NCBI RefSeq assembly: GCF_009905435.1
Contig: NZ_JAAAMT010000040.1
Location: 1 to 52,945, forward strand
Length of the DNA stretch: 52,945 bases
Source of the DNA: Pseudomonas sp. R5(2019)
Lineage (GTDB): Bacteria; Pseudomonadota; Gammaproteobacteria; Pseudomonadales; Pseudomonadaceae
Direction: 5' to 3'
Numbering within the stretch: position 1 is the stretch's first letter; the number at the start of each line of letters is the position of its first letter. Of the stretch, positions 1 to 7,525 are shown one piece after another. Both the position numbers and the translations under genes were made by a program. Below the pieces are notes generated by a model, which was not told the origin of the DNA, made no database searches, and saw only the letters and a list, made by a program, of their open reading frames with translations.

Positions 1-50
1 GTAGGTACGGCGCTGTGGCTGCATGGGGAATCCGCTTGTTGGGGCCAGAA

Positions 51-81
51 ATGGTGTCCACTTAAATTAGGTGGACACCAT
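51..81. repeat. 31-bp near-perfect palindrome, possible IS or island end
   Basis: The two 11-base arms (51-61 ATGGTGTCCAC and 71-81 GTGGACACCAT) are exact reverse complements. The pairing continues inward with one mismatch (62/70) around a central A at 66. It lies in the foreign stretch left of hrpB. Such a sequence could be two abutting terminal inverted repeats of an insertion sequence or an operator. The reading frame ending just inside it at 63-65 might be the tail of an unidentified gene. The palindrome is directly visible; its role is inference. Confidence 0.6.
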
Positions 82-92
82 GGCCCTCAGCG

Positions 93-362
93 GTGGAGGC
101 GGGAAGGTGTGTTCGCCGACCCCTTACGAACTCTGGCCTGCATCCAGAGGCCGTCAAGGCATGCCGGATCGCATTGAAAGAGAGATTCTGCAGCACCTTG
201 AAGACAGAGGGGCACGATCTGATTGGGCCTAAATCGTATGCTCAGTTTATGCTCGGAAAAGGGGCAGATGACGAGGAACTTGTATCCGAGGCGCGTTATG
301 CGTCGGGCCTCATCGAACATTTCCTGAAGTTGCTTGAGCGTGATCTCGGGCCAGTTGAATAA
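93..362 (+). CDS. Possible gene remnant, unknown protein
   Basis: This frame would start at a GTG with no good ribosome-binding site and encode about 89 residues. The second half (EGHDLIGPKSYAQFMLGK, then an acidic stretch ending DLGPVE) looks protein-like, while the first 20 residues do not. The frame is also open upstream to base 66, directly after the palindrome. I read it as the 3' end of a gene cut by a mobile element, or a chance frame. I recognise no family. Downstream, 363-550 holds no feature I can support. Confidence 0.25.
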   Translation: MEAGRCVRRPLTNSGLHPEAVKACRIALKERFCSTLKTEGHDLIGPKSYAQFMLGKGADDEELVSEARYASGLIEHFLKLLERDLGPVE

Positions 363-550
363 CTAGCCTAAAACCGCAGAAAAACAGGCAGCTAGGTCGA
401 AACGGCTAGCGGCCTGGTCTAAGCACCATGCTGAAGAGTAAGCGGAGCGCGCAAGCCAGGATGGCTGAAGGCGTGAGGATGGAAGCCCGCAGGGCCAAGA
501 CGCCAAGGCGGCTTGGTTCACGACAGCCGTCCGACAGGCACGCCCAAACC

Positions 551-3073
551 TCAGGGCTTCCTAGGCTTCGCTCTGGCAGTCGCCTCGGCTACCAATGGAT
601 CTTCAGGCCAATGGTGCTTTGGGTATCGTCCCTTAAGATCCTTCTTCACTTCCAAGTAGGTGCTACGCCAAAAGTTCGCAAGATCCTGGGTAACCTGCAC
701 AGGCCTACGAGCCGGCGACAGGAGATGCAGAATCAGCGGCTGCTTGCCCTGGGCGATGCGAGGAGTTTCTGCTAGACCAAACAGCTCCTGCAGCCGCACA
801 GCAAGGATGGGTGGATACTGCGAGTAGTCGATACGGATATTCGAACCGGAAGGCACCTGGATCGCCTGAGGCGCCTGAGCCTCCAGTTCCTGTGGAAGCG
901 GCCAAGGCAGGAGGTTTCTGACTATCGACGACAGATCAAGCTGGCTGAAGTGGCTGAGCCTCGTGACTCTGCCCAAGTACGGTGTGAGCCACTCTTCGAG
1001 AGTATCGAGGAGGTTGGCATCGCTGAGATCAGGCCATTTGCTTTCTACCTGGCCATTCTGGATATCCAGCTGACGCAGCAGATCAACCCGCGATTGCCAC
1101 TGCCGCAGCTCGGGATTCCAAGGGAGGAGCTCGATGCCCTTGCGCCTCACCAGGTTGACCAAGGCCAGCGAACGGGTTTGCTCATCAAGACTCGGCAGGG
1201 CTGTCGTCGACAAGATGAGTTGCCCAACCTTCAACTGCCGCTCAGCCTTGAGCACCCCTTCCCTTTCGTCCCAGTCAACCTCGTCGACAGACCTCACAAG
1301 GTCAACCAGCTCATCATCGAACAGGGCCGGATCGAGGTCACTCGCTAGGTAGATCCGCTCCTCACGCTGTCCTTGCCGGCTACCCAGGTCGGCCACCACC
1401 AGCCACTCGTGCTTGGTGAGAGCATCGGGCTCTGAGAACACAGCAGCCCGACCGTTGGAGAGACGGTACTCGGATGCACTTGCACGCCTCTGGAGACCGA
1501 TTCGGTCAGGGTAGGCGAACGCCAGTAGGCACCCTACCCATCTTGGTTGATCGGGCTCGCTGACGGGGCTGGAAGCTCTTCCACGCAGCAGGGAGCGGTA
1601 CTGCCTAGCAGACTGCTTCACCCGCTGGAGGGAACCGCCACTTCGACGTGAATGTTGCTCGCCTGACAAGGCACTCAGCCTGGTGTGAAGGTCGCCACCT
1701 GCACCACGCAGGATATCCTTCTCACCCAACAGCGCCGCGATGTTGCACGCTAGGTCATCCAGGCCCATCGCATTGCCCTTGATGAGCATGTGAGCGATCC
1801 GTGGATGCGCTGGAAGCTCGCTCATGGCTGATCCGTGTGGCGTGAGCTGTCCAGCATCGTCGAGTGCGCCCAGACGCTTCAGCAGGTCTCTGGCTTGGCC
1901 GAAAGGGGCTGATGGAGGTTGGTCGAGCCAGGTCATCTCTTCCGGCTTCACTCCCCACCGGGCCAACTGGAGTGCCAGAGCCGCAAGATCCGCCTGCAGG
2001 ATCTCTGGGGTGCTGTAGCCGGCCATTTGCTCGTGCTGCGACTCCGACCACAGGCGATAGCACACACCTGGCTCCAAACGCCCTGCCCGCCCGGCACGCT
2101 GGGTAGCGCTAGCCTTCGAGATACGCTGTGTGTCAAGTCGAGTCATCCCGCTGCGAGGATCGAACTTCGGTACTCGTTCAAGACCACTGTCCACCACGAC
2201 CCTGACGCCTTCGATGGTTAAGCTGGTCTCGGCGATGTTCGTGGCCAGTACGATCTTCCGGGAGCCTTTGGGCGCAGGGTCTATCGCAGCACGCTGTGCG
2301 TTCAGGTCGAGGTCACCGTACAGCGGGCATACGATCACCTCTAGACGGCTGCTCAGTTGCTCCTTGAGGTCATCCGCCACCCGCCGAATCTCTGCCTGCC
2401 CAGGAAGGAAAACCAGAACGCTTCCAGACTGTTCGTTGATCGCAGCCAAGCAGGTGTTCGTGATTCGCGCATCGATTCGCTCGCCCGGCTGATAGGGGCT
2501 ACCCCAAACCGCGGAGACCGGATACATCCGCCCTTCACTGGTGACCACAGGCGCATCATTCAGCACCTTTGAAAGGCGAGCACCTTCCAGCGTTGCGGAC
2601 ATCAGGAGCAGCTTCAGCGGGGGCTCATCACGTAGCAGTTCGCGGGCACTCAGGCACAGAGCCAGTGCAAGGTCAGAGTCAAGGTTTCGAAGGTGGTACT
2701 CATCGAAGATGACCACGCCCACACCGTCCAGTGCAGGATCATCTTGAAGCCGGCGAGCTAGGATACCTTCGGTGACCACCTCAATTTGGGTTCGCGGGCC
2801 TACCTTGCTTTCAAGGCGAATTCGGTAGCCGACAGTCTCACCAACCTTCTCACCCAGCTCACTCGCCAAACGCTCAGCAGCCGCCCGAGCAGCCAGTCGG
2901 CGAGGTTCGAGCATGATGATTTTCTGGTCACCAAGCCAAGGTTCGTTCAGCAGCGCCAGGGGCACTCGAGTGGTTTTACCCGCACCAGGTGGCGCTTCAA
3001 GGATTACTTCGTGGCGGTTGGACAGGGCCGCTCGTAAGTCTGGCAATACGAGGTCAATAGGTAGAGAAATCAT
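551..3073 (-). CDS. hrpB: ATP-dependent helicase HrpB, complete foreign copy
   Basis: This is a DExH-box RNA helicase of the HrpB family, whose cellular role is poorly defined. The 840 residues are full length. Visible motifs are Walker A (APPGAGKTT near residue 30), LEPRRLAARAAAERLAS (motif Ia), motif II as DEYH instead of the DEFH of the neighbouring copy, SAT (motif III), and QRAGRAGR (motif VI). The C-terminal HrpB domain is present to the end. I chose the ATG at 3073 because MISLPID aligns with the start of the truncated copy (MNSLPID); an ATG four codons upstream is possible. Its first 130 residues closely resemble the broken native hrpB next to it, but its codon use is less G/C-biased, which points to acquisition from another pseudomonad. 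It presumably replaces the function of the interrupted gene. Confidence 0.93.
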   Translation of the reverse strand: MISLPIDLVLPDLRAALSNRHEVILEAPPGAGKTTRVPLALLNEPWLGDQKIIMLEPRRLAARAAAERLASELGEKVGETVGYRIRLESKVGPRTQIEVVTEGILARRLQDDPALDGVGVVIFDEYHLRNLDSDLALALCLSARELLRDEPPLKLLLMSATLEGARLSKVLNDAPVVTSEGRMYPVSAVWGSPYQPGERIDARITNTCLAAINEQSGSVLVFLPGQAEIRRVADDLKEQLSSRLEVIVCPLYGDLDLNAQRAAIDPAPKGSRKIVLATNIAETSLTIEGVRVVVDSGLERVPKFDPRSGMTRLDTQRISKASATQRAGRAGRLEPGVCYRLWSESQHEQMAGYSTPEILQADLAALALQLARWGVKPEEMTWLDQPPSAPFGQARDLLKRLGALDDAGQLTPHGSAMSELPAHPRIAHMLIKGNAMGLDDLACNIAALLGEKDILRGAGGDLHTRLSALSGEQHSRRSGGSLQRVKQSARQYRSLLRGRASSPVSEPDQPRWVGCLLAFAYPDRIGLQRRASASEYRLSNGRAAVFSEPDALTKHEWLVVADLGSRQGQREERIYLASDLDPALFDDELVDLVRSVDEVDWDEREGVLKAERQLKVGQLILSTTALPSLDEQTRSLALVNLVRRKGIELLPWNPELRQWQSRVDLLRQLDIQNGQVESKWPDLSDANLLDTLEEWLTPYLGRVTRLSHFSQLDLSSIVRNLLPWPLPQELEAQAPQAIQVPSGSNIRIDYSQYPPILAVRLQELFGLAETPRIAQGKQPLILHLLSPARRPVQVTQDLANFWRSTYLEVKKDLKGRYPKHHWPEDPLVAEATARAKPRKP

Positions 3074-3085
3074 CGAGGCTCCCAA

Positions 3086-3202
3086 ATCAGGGAGGCAGTA
3101 TACGACGGGGGGTCAAGCGTGGAGATTAAGCGGTCAGACTGAGATGGCGTTGCTTGAGAGTTTTTGACAAGAAAGTGATGGTTTCTGTGCATTCAGCAAA
3201 AC
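3086..3202. mobile_element. Putative right end of a genomic island inserted in hrpB
   Basis: This is the segment between the start of the complete hrpB copy and the point where native hrpB resumes. It contains GACAAGAAAGT (3166-3176), which resembles the repeats bound by Tn7-type transposase TnsB, and a short pair GTTTTTGACA/CAGCAAAAC near the junction. It also holds the leader of the foreign hrpB. No integrase is visible in the window. That this is an island end is inferred from the clean break in the host gene; the element family is unknown. Confidence 0.45.
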
Positions 3203-3583
3203 GTGGAATTCGTCAAAGATCAACAGGCCCACGCCTTCCAGCGCCGGGTCTTCCTGCAGTCGACGGGTGAGGATGCCTTCGGTGACGACCTCGATACGGG
3301 TGTTCGGCCCGACCTTGCTGTCCAGTCGGATGCGATAGCCCACCGTTTCACCGACCTTTTCACCCAGTTCGCTGGCCAGCCGCTCGGCGGCGGCACGCGC
3401 GGCCAGGCGGCGCGGTTCGAGCATCACGATGCTTTGGCCGGCCAGCCACGGCTCGTTCAGCAGCGCCAGGGGTACACGGGTAGTTTTACCTGCGCCGGGG
3501 GGCGCTTCGAGTACGGTTTCATCGCGCTCGGACAGCGCCTGGCGCAGCGCAGGCAAAACGGCATCAATCGGCAAAGAATTCAT
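3134..3583 (-). pseudogene. hrpB: Native hrpB, truncated after residue 127
   Basis: The start ATG at 3583 has GAGGA eight bases upstream. The first 127 residues are a normal HrpB N-terminus: Walker A APPGAGKTT, motif Ia LEPRRLAARAAAERL, and the start of motif II (IFDEFH, codons 3203-3214). Directly after DEFH the frame leaves the family and runs 22 unrelated residues (VLLNAQKPSLSCQ...) to a stop at 3134. The break is therefore inside the DEAH box at about 3202/3203. The rest of the native gene is not in this window, presumably lying beyond the inserted DNA. It sits where hrpB is expected, next to the lipoprotein and cation-exporter genes, so this is the original locus. Confidence 0.9.
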
Positions 3584-3700
3584 GGTAGTCCTCAAACAGT
3601 GCGCCGAGTATAACGGCGAACCGAGCCCGCCTTATCATGGTCTTAGCTATAGATGCAGGCTGTTTGCCTGTATCGTTGACTCTTCTATCTGGAGATTTCG

Positions 3701-4126
3701 ATGCGTATTCCTTCTCGTGTCATCGGTGGCGTTCTGGTCGCGACCTTGCTGACTCAACTGACAGCCTGCGGCACGCTGTTCTTTCCGGATCGGCGTGGCC
3801 AGATCGAAGGTAGAGTGGACCCAGTGGTCGTCGCGCTGGACGCCATCGGCATTCTTTTCTATGTCATCCCGGGCTTGATCGCCTTCGGTGTCGACTTCGC
3901 CACCGGGGCGATCTACCTGCCCGGCGGCAGCACTGCGCAAATTGCACCCGAGAAGCTGCAAGAAGCGATTGGCGCCGATGGCCGCGTCGACAACCACAAG
4001 CTGCAGGCTATTCTGCAGAGCGAGCAGGGCTTGAACCTGCCGTTGAACGATCCACGCCTGATCCAGCACAAGGGCAGCCATGAACAACTGGCCATGTATG
4101 GCATCACCGCTGCCCACGCGCTGTAA
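3701..4126 (+). CDS. Small conserved lipoprotein, unknown function
   Basis: This 141-residue protein has a type II signal peptide with lipobox LTAC (Cys23), so it should be lipidated and membrane anchored. A hydrophobic stretch around residues 46-65 (DAIGILFYVIPGLIAFG) is followed by a polar C-terminal half. A protein of this type lies between hrpB and a cation-exporter gene in other pseudomonads, as far as I remember (PA3962-like). ATG 3701 follows TGGAG at 3690-3694. It is co-directional with the exporter gene 18 bases downstream, so the two may be co-transcribed. No enzymatic motif is recognisable. Confidence 0.85.
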   Translation: MRIPSRVIGGVLVATLLTQLTACGTLFFPDRRGQIEGRVDPVVVALDAIGILFYVIPGLIAFGVDFATGAIYLPGGSTAQIAPEKLQEAIGADGRVDNHKLQAILQSEQGLNLPLNDPRLIQHKGSHEQLAMYGITAAHAL

Positions 4127-4144
4127 CCAGGAAGCTGCATCGGC

Positions 4145-5044
4145 ATGAATCAAAGCGCCGAACACGAACGGCTGCTCCGGCTGGCGACCCGCGCCTCGCT
4201 CGCGGTCGCCAGCATCCTGATCTTGACCAAGGCCATCGCCTGGTGGATCAGCGGCTCAGTGAGCCTGCTGGCGGGCCTGACCGACTCGGTGCTGGATGGC
4301 TTTGCCTCCTTCCTGAACCTGCTGGCCGTGCATTATGCGCTGCGCCCGGCGGATGAAGACCACCGCTACGGCCATGGCAAGGCCGAAGCGTTGGCGGGCA
4401 TGGCGCAAGCGCTGTTTATCGCGGTCAGTGCCTTGCTGGTGGGCGGCCAGGCGATTGAGAGGCTGTACAACCCGCAACCGCTCGGTGATGCCGAGGTCGG
4501 TATTGCCGTGATGCTGCTGTCTCTGGCCTTGACCCTGGTGCTGCTGGCGTTTCAGCGCAAAGTCATCCGCGTTACCGGCTCCACGGCAGTGCGCGCCGAC
4601 TCCCTTCACTACCGCTCAGACCTTTTGCTCAACGCGAGCATCCTGGTTGCCCTGGTGCTGGCCCGGTTCGGCTGGCCGCAGCTGGATGCGTTCTTTGGGT
4701 TGGGGATCGCCGTATATATCCTCTGGAGCGCGGTGCAAATCGCCCGCGAGAGTACGGCGGTGTTGATGGACCAGGAGCTGCCGACCGATGTCAGCGAACA
4801 CATGCTGACCCTGGCCCGCAGCGTGCCCGGCGTGCTGGGCGCCCATGACCTGCGCACCCGGGTGTCCGGCAGCCACTGGTTTGTGCAATTGCACCTTGAG
4901 CTGCCGGGCACCTTGAGCCTGACGCTGGCGCATGGTCTGTGCGAGCAGGTCGAGGCGGTGATCCAGCAGCAATATCCGCGTGCGGAGGTGCTGGTGCATG
5001 CGGATCCTGTTGAACAGGCCGCTATGCCCACCCCACCTAATTAA
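4145..5044 (+). CDS. fieF: Cation diffusion facilitator, FieF/YiiP-like exporter
   Basis: This is an inner-membrane divalent metal/proton antiporter (Zn, Fe or Cd export) of 299 residues. About six transmembrane segments fill residues 15-205, and a cytoplasmic ferredoxin-like domain follows. The transport-site ligands of the FieF group are visible: Asp47 and Asp51 in LTDSVLDG, and His and Asp in the later HYRSD motif. HRYGHGKAEAL is the family loop motif. The C-terminal domain carries HDLRTR and HLELPG. Its stop overlaps the convergent DUF6515 gene by 8 bases. The symbol is by family; metal specificity cannot be told from sequence. Confidence 0.92.
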   Translation: MNQSAEHERLLRLATRASLAVASILILTKAIAWWISGSVSLLAGLTDSVLDGFASFLNLLAVHYALRPADEDHRYGHGKAEALAGMAQALFIAVSALLVGGQAIERLYNPQPLGDAEVGIAVMLLSLALTLVLLAFQRKVIRVTGSTAVRADSLHYRSDLLLNASILVALVLARFGWPQLDAFFGLGIAVYILWSAVQIARESTAVLMDQELPTDVSEHMLTLARSVPGVLGAHDLRTRVSGSHWFVQLHLELPGTLSLTLAHGLCEQVEAVIQQQYPRAEVLVHADPVEQAAMPTPPN

Positions 5045-5867
5045 CGCTATACCCCCGCCCACTCAAACACGCCGCCATCGCCCGCCGATAGTTCTGCACC
5101 ACATAGTCCGCGGGTGCATAACTGGCCGACGCGGGGTCGAAGCCGCTCTGTTCCACCGCCCAGCGGTGGCACTCGTAACGATCCTGATCGACCTGCTGCG
5201 GGCTCTGCCCATAGGCCGGGTAAGCCACCACGTCATAGCTGTTGCTGAGCGGTTGCGCGCTGACCTGCGGCGGGTTGACCACCACGTATTCGCGCGAATC
5301 ATCGAGGTACTGGTAATAGGTACCTGCAAGCAGAAAGAACAACGCACTACCGACCCACACTTCCTGGGCATAGGACGGCAGGTAGGTCACCCGAATTCCG
5401 TAGGGTGGCCGCACCACCACGTAACTTGGACCTTGTGGCCGGTACCAGTAGCCGCCGGAGTAGAAAAAGTCCCGGCCACGGTATGGCACGCGCCAATGCC
5501 GCTCAGGGAAGCTGTTGATGAGGTGGCCCGGCCGGTATTGCGGCCCGCTGCCCCAGCCGTTGCCATGCCCGTCCGGGCGCCCGTCCCAGCGACGATCGTC
5601 CGGGCGCGGGCCGGTCTGGTACTGGCGGACTTCTGAAGGCTTGCTCTGGATCGGCAGCGAGTTGTTTGACTGGCTGCCTTGTCCCGAGCTGTCATGGTCG
5701 CCACGGTTGGAGTGACCACCGCCATTCCCACGTTGCTCACCACCGTTTCCACCCCCACCGCTGCCACGCAGCTGGTCCTGCGGGCTTGGCCCTTCGGCCA
5801 GGGATTGGGCGCTAACGCCCAGACAGAGCAGACCAACACCTGCTACACGCCAGATGCGCGACTTCAT
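5037..5867 (-). CDS. DUF6515 family exported protein
   Basis: This 276-residue protein starts with a signal peptide (residues 1-24, cleaved near SLAEG). A low-complexity Gly/Asn/Ser/Gln-rich region follows (about 30-100). The C-terminal half is rich in Tyr, Pro and Val with a hydrophobic segment (VGSALFFLLAGTYYQYL), and then conserved Cys residues (YECHRWAVEQSG, AACLSGRGY). This is the DUF6515 pattern found in pseudomonads, with no known function. The start has GAGGAA just upstream. It is convergent with the cation exporter, and its promoter must lie in the repeat-containing region at 5868-6766. Confidence 0.85.
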   Translation of the reverse strand: MKSRIWRVAGVGLLCLGVSAQSLAEGPSPQDQLRGSGGGGNGGEQRGNGGGHSNRGDHDSSGQGSQSNNSLPIQSKPSEVRQYQTGPRPDDRRWDGRPDGHGNGWGSGPQYRPGHLINSFPERHWRVPYRGRDFFYSGGYWYRPQGPSYVVVRPPYGIRVTYLPSYAQEVWVGSALFFLLAGTYYQYLDDSREYVVVNPPQVSAQPLSNSYDVVAYPAYGQSPQQVDQDRYECHRWAVEQSGFDPASASYAPADYVVQNYRRAMAACLSGRGYSVN

Positions 5868-6094
5868 GCTTTCCTCACGGAGCTAGAGGGGTACCCATAA
5901 GACTGGCAAAACCGGACCCGGTTCTGCGTCGACGCATTAAGTCTGCCTGAAAGCGCCAGCGTCCATAATCGCCGGCCAATAAAAAAGGTTCATCGCGCAA
6001 TTGCGGGATACTCACACCGAAACCACACAGATATAAAGCCGAACAAACAAAGCTGACAACCCTAAGCTCACAGGCCATGGCACGTTGCAACAAA

Positions 6095-6116
6095 TGTGGG
6101 AGCGGATTTATCCGCG
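6095..6116 (+). repeat. REP palindrome, TGTGGGAGCGG type
   Basis: TGTGGGAGCGGATTTATCCG is a common Pseudomonas REP core, present here in the left arm of the long inverted repeat. Identical cores occur at 6322-6343 (inverted) and 16542-16562. Confidence 0.8.
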
Positions 6117-6321
6117 ATGCGCCGCGCGGGCGGCGCTCGATCTCAAGAACAAAGGAAAAACCAAGGCAGGCACCTCACACGGCTCATGCGATCTGCTGGC
6201 AGGCCACCCTCGCCTCCCCATCAGAATGAATAGGGTTGCTTGAGGACCGTATCAAGGCTTCCAGGTGCTTGCCTTGGGTTTTCCGGCGCTGCCAACATCG
6301 AGCGCCGCCCGCGCGGCGCTT

Positions 6322-6343
6322 CGCGGATAAATCCGCTCCCACA
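6322..6343 (-). repeat. REP palindrome, inverted partner
   Basis: This is the reverse complement of the REP core at 6095-6116, in the right arm of the long inverted repeat. Together they form a widely spaced inverted REP pair. Confidence 0.8.
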
Positions 6344-6454
6344 TTTGTTGCAACGTGCCATGGCCTGTGAAATGGAGTTGCCAGCCTTGTTTGTTCGGCT
6401 TTAGATCTGTGTGGTTTCGGTGTGGTTATCCCACAATTGCGCGATGAACCATAA

Positions 6455-6481
6455 AAAAGGGGGACCAGATGGCCCCCCTTC
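6455..6481 (-). terminator. Rho-independent terminator reading leftward
   Basis: On the minus strand a GGGGG(G)CCA / TGGTCCCCC hairpin with a very short loop is followed by TTTTTTATGG. The run of six T lies only on the minus-strand side, so it would stop transcripts coming from the direction of 6766. No protein gene is visible there, which suggests a small RNA or antisense transcript. Confidence 0.6.
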
Positions 6482-6766
6482 GAGAATTTCGTCCGTGCGC
6501 GACGCTTTTGACGTCGGCTCACCTCACGCCGTCTTCTGGACAGTGTGTAGCCCGGGGGCCAAACACAACCCTGTGGGATTGCTGGCCGCGGTTCTCCTGC
6601 TTGGGTGAACCGCACTGGACTCATGTCCGGGCAGTGATTCTGGGTAAAAGAATACGGCGAAGGCGGCGGCAGCGGATTGCGAATATTGCTCAATGAAACA
6701 CCACTTGCGCAATTTTTCACTTCATATACATAATTTGCAGCAATACAAACGACAAAGGCCTGATCC

Positions 6767-7246
6767 ATGAGCAAGCTGGACCGCTATGACCTGAGTATTC
6801 TTGCCGAATTACAGCGCGATGCACGCATCTCCAACCAAGAACTGGCCGAGCGCATCGGCCTGTCGCCCTCCCCGTGCTCGCGCCGGGTCAAGCAGCTTGA
6901 AGACGACGGCTACATTTCCCGCCAAGTCGCCCTGCTCGATCGCAAAAAGCTCGGCCTGAGCCTGACGGCCTATGTGCTGATCGGCATGGACCGCCACACG
7001 CCCGAACGCTTCGAAACCTTCGAAGCCGCCATCCGCACTCTGCCGCAAGTGCTCGAATGCAGCCTGGTTACGGGTATGGACGCTGACTACCAACTCAAGG
7101 TCGTGGTGCCCGACATGGATCACTACCAGAAACTGCTGCTGGGCCACCTGACCCGCATCGAAGGCGTCACCAGCGTGCGCTCGAGTTTCGTGCTCAACCA
7201 GGTGTTGGCCAGCACCGAGATGCCACTGACCCATCTGCGCAGTTGA
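6767..7246 (+). CDS. Lrp/AsnC family transcriptional regulator
   Basis: A 159-residue amino-acid-responsive regulator. The N-terminal winged helix-turn-helix covers residues 4-60 (LDRYDLSILAELQRD, then QELAERIGLSPSPCSRRVKQL). The C-terminal RAM/AsnC effector domain covers about 65-150 (VLECSLVTGMDADYQLKV). Such proteins form octamers and often control a nearby gene, but no amino-acid transport or catabolic gene sits next to it, so its target is unknown. AAAGG lies eight bases before the ATG. DUF2788 follows after 68 bases. Confidence 0.93.
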   Translation: MSKLDRYDLSILAELQRDARISNQELAERIGLSPSPCSRRVKQLEDDGYISRQVALLDRKKLGLSLTAYVLIGMDRHTPERFETFEAAIRTLPQVLECSLVTGMDADYQLKVVVPDMDHYQKLLLGHLTRIEGVTSVRSSFVLNQVLASTEMPLTHLRS

Positions 7247-7314
7247 CCTCCGGCTGTAGTGAGGTCGGCGCATCGGCGTATAATCGCCCGCCTGCACCGA
7301 CTGGGAGAGCATCG

Positions 7315-7518
7315 ATGGATCCTGCTGTATTCGAAGAGTGGATGATGACCGGCCTGGTCACCATTCTGATCGGCTTCATGGGCTTTATTGTCTGGGACCT
7401 GGCGAAAAAGTCCAAGGCCGGCCGGTTCGGCACCGTCATTCTGTTTGTCGTGCTGGGCCTGGGGATTCTCGCCTTTATCATCAAAAGCGTGGTCATCGCC
7501 TACATCGAAGGCGCCTGA
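7315..7518 (+). CDS. DUF2788 family small membrane protein
   Basis: A 67-residue protein with two predicted transmembrane helices: TGLVTILIGFMGFIVWDLA, and GTVILFVVLGLGILAFII after a short basic loop (KKSKAGR). This matches DUF2788, a function-unknown family of gamma-proteobacteria. I chose the ATG at 7315 (MDPAVFEEW), preceded by GGGAGAG. A possible -10 (TATAAT) lies at 7278-7283. The gene is convergent with rluE, with only 7 bases between stops. Confidence 0.88.
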   Translation: MDPAVFEEWMMTGLVTILIGFMGFIVWDLAKKSKAGRFGTVILFVVLGLGILAFIIKSVVIAYIEGA

Positions 7519-7525
7519 CGCCTGT

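Larger units (their letters stand above)
5987..6450. repeat. Long inverted repeat, 189-nt arms with 87-nt centre
   Basis: The left arm 5987-6175 and right arm 6263-6450 are reverse complements in one constant register. Checked blocks are 5987-6003 with 6434-6450, 6095-6116 with 6322-6343, 6122-6141 with 6297-6316, and 6154-6175 with 6263-6284. Scattered mismatches occur, mainly around 6050-6070 and a mispaired stretch at 6142-6153. Each arm contains the REP core TGTGGGAGCGGATTTATCC followed by a second palindromic GC-rich block. It could extrude as a cruciform or derive from an inverted duplication. Confidence 0.85.
5868..6766. other. 900-bp intergenic region without a convincing gene
   Basis: This region separates the divergent DUF6515 and Lrp genes. 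It holds a long inverted repeat (5987-6450), two REP-like palindromes inside its arms, and a hairpin with a U-tract on the minus strand (6455-6481). The minus-strand frame 6184-6774 is arginine-rich and of random composition across the repeats, so I do not call it. From 6482 to 6766 I see no protein gene; a minus-strand small RNA ending at the hairpin is possible. Confidence 0.6.

Noticed and set aside
428..775. Plus-strand frame over the end of the foreign hrpB
   Set aside because: It overlaps the C-terminal part of hrpB on the opposite strand and has no family or start signal.
5987..6450. CRISPR array
   Set aside because: There are only two arms in inverted orientation, with no regularly spaced direct repeats and no cas genes nearby.
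6184..6774. 196-codon minus-strand frame in the large intergenic region
   Set aside because: It crosses the inverted repeat and the terminator, its protein is low-quality and arginine-rich, and there is no start signal.
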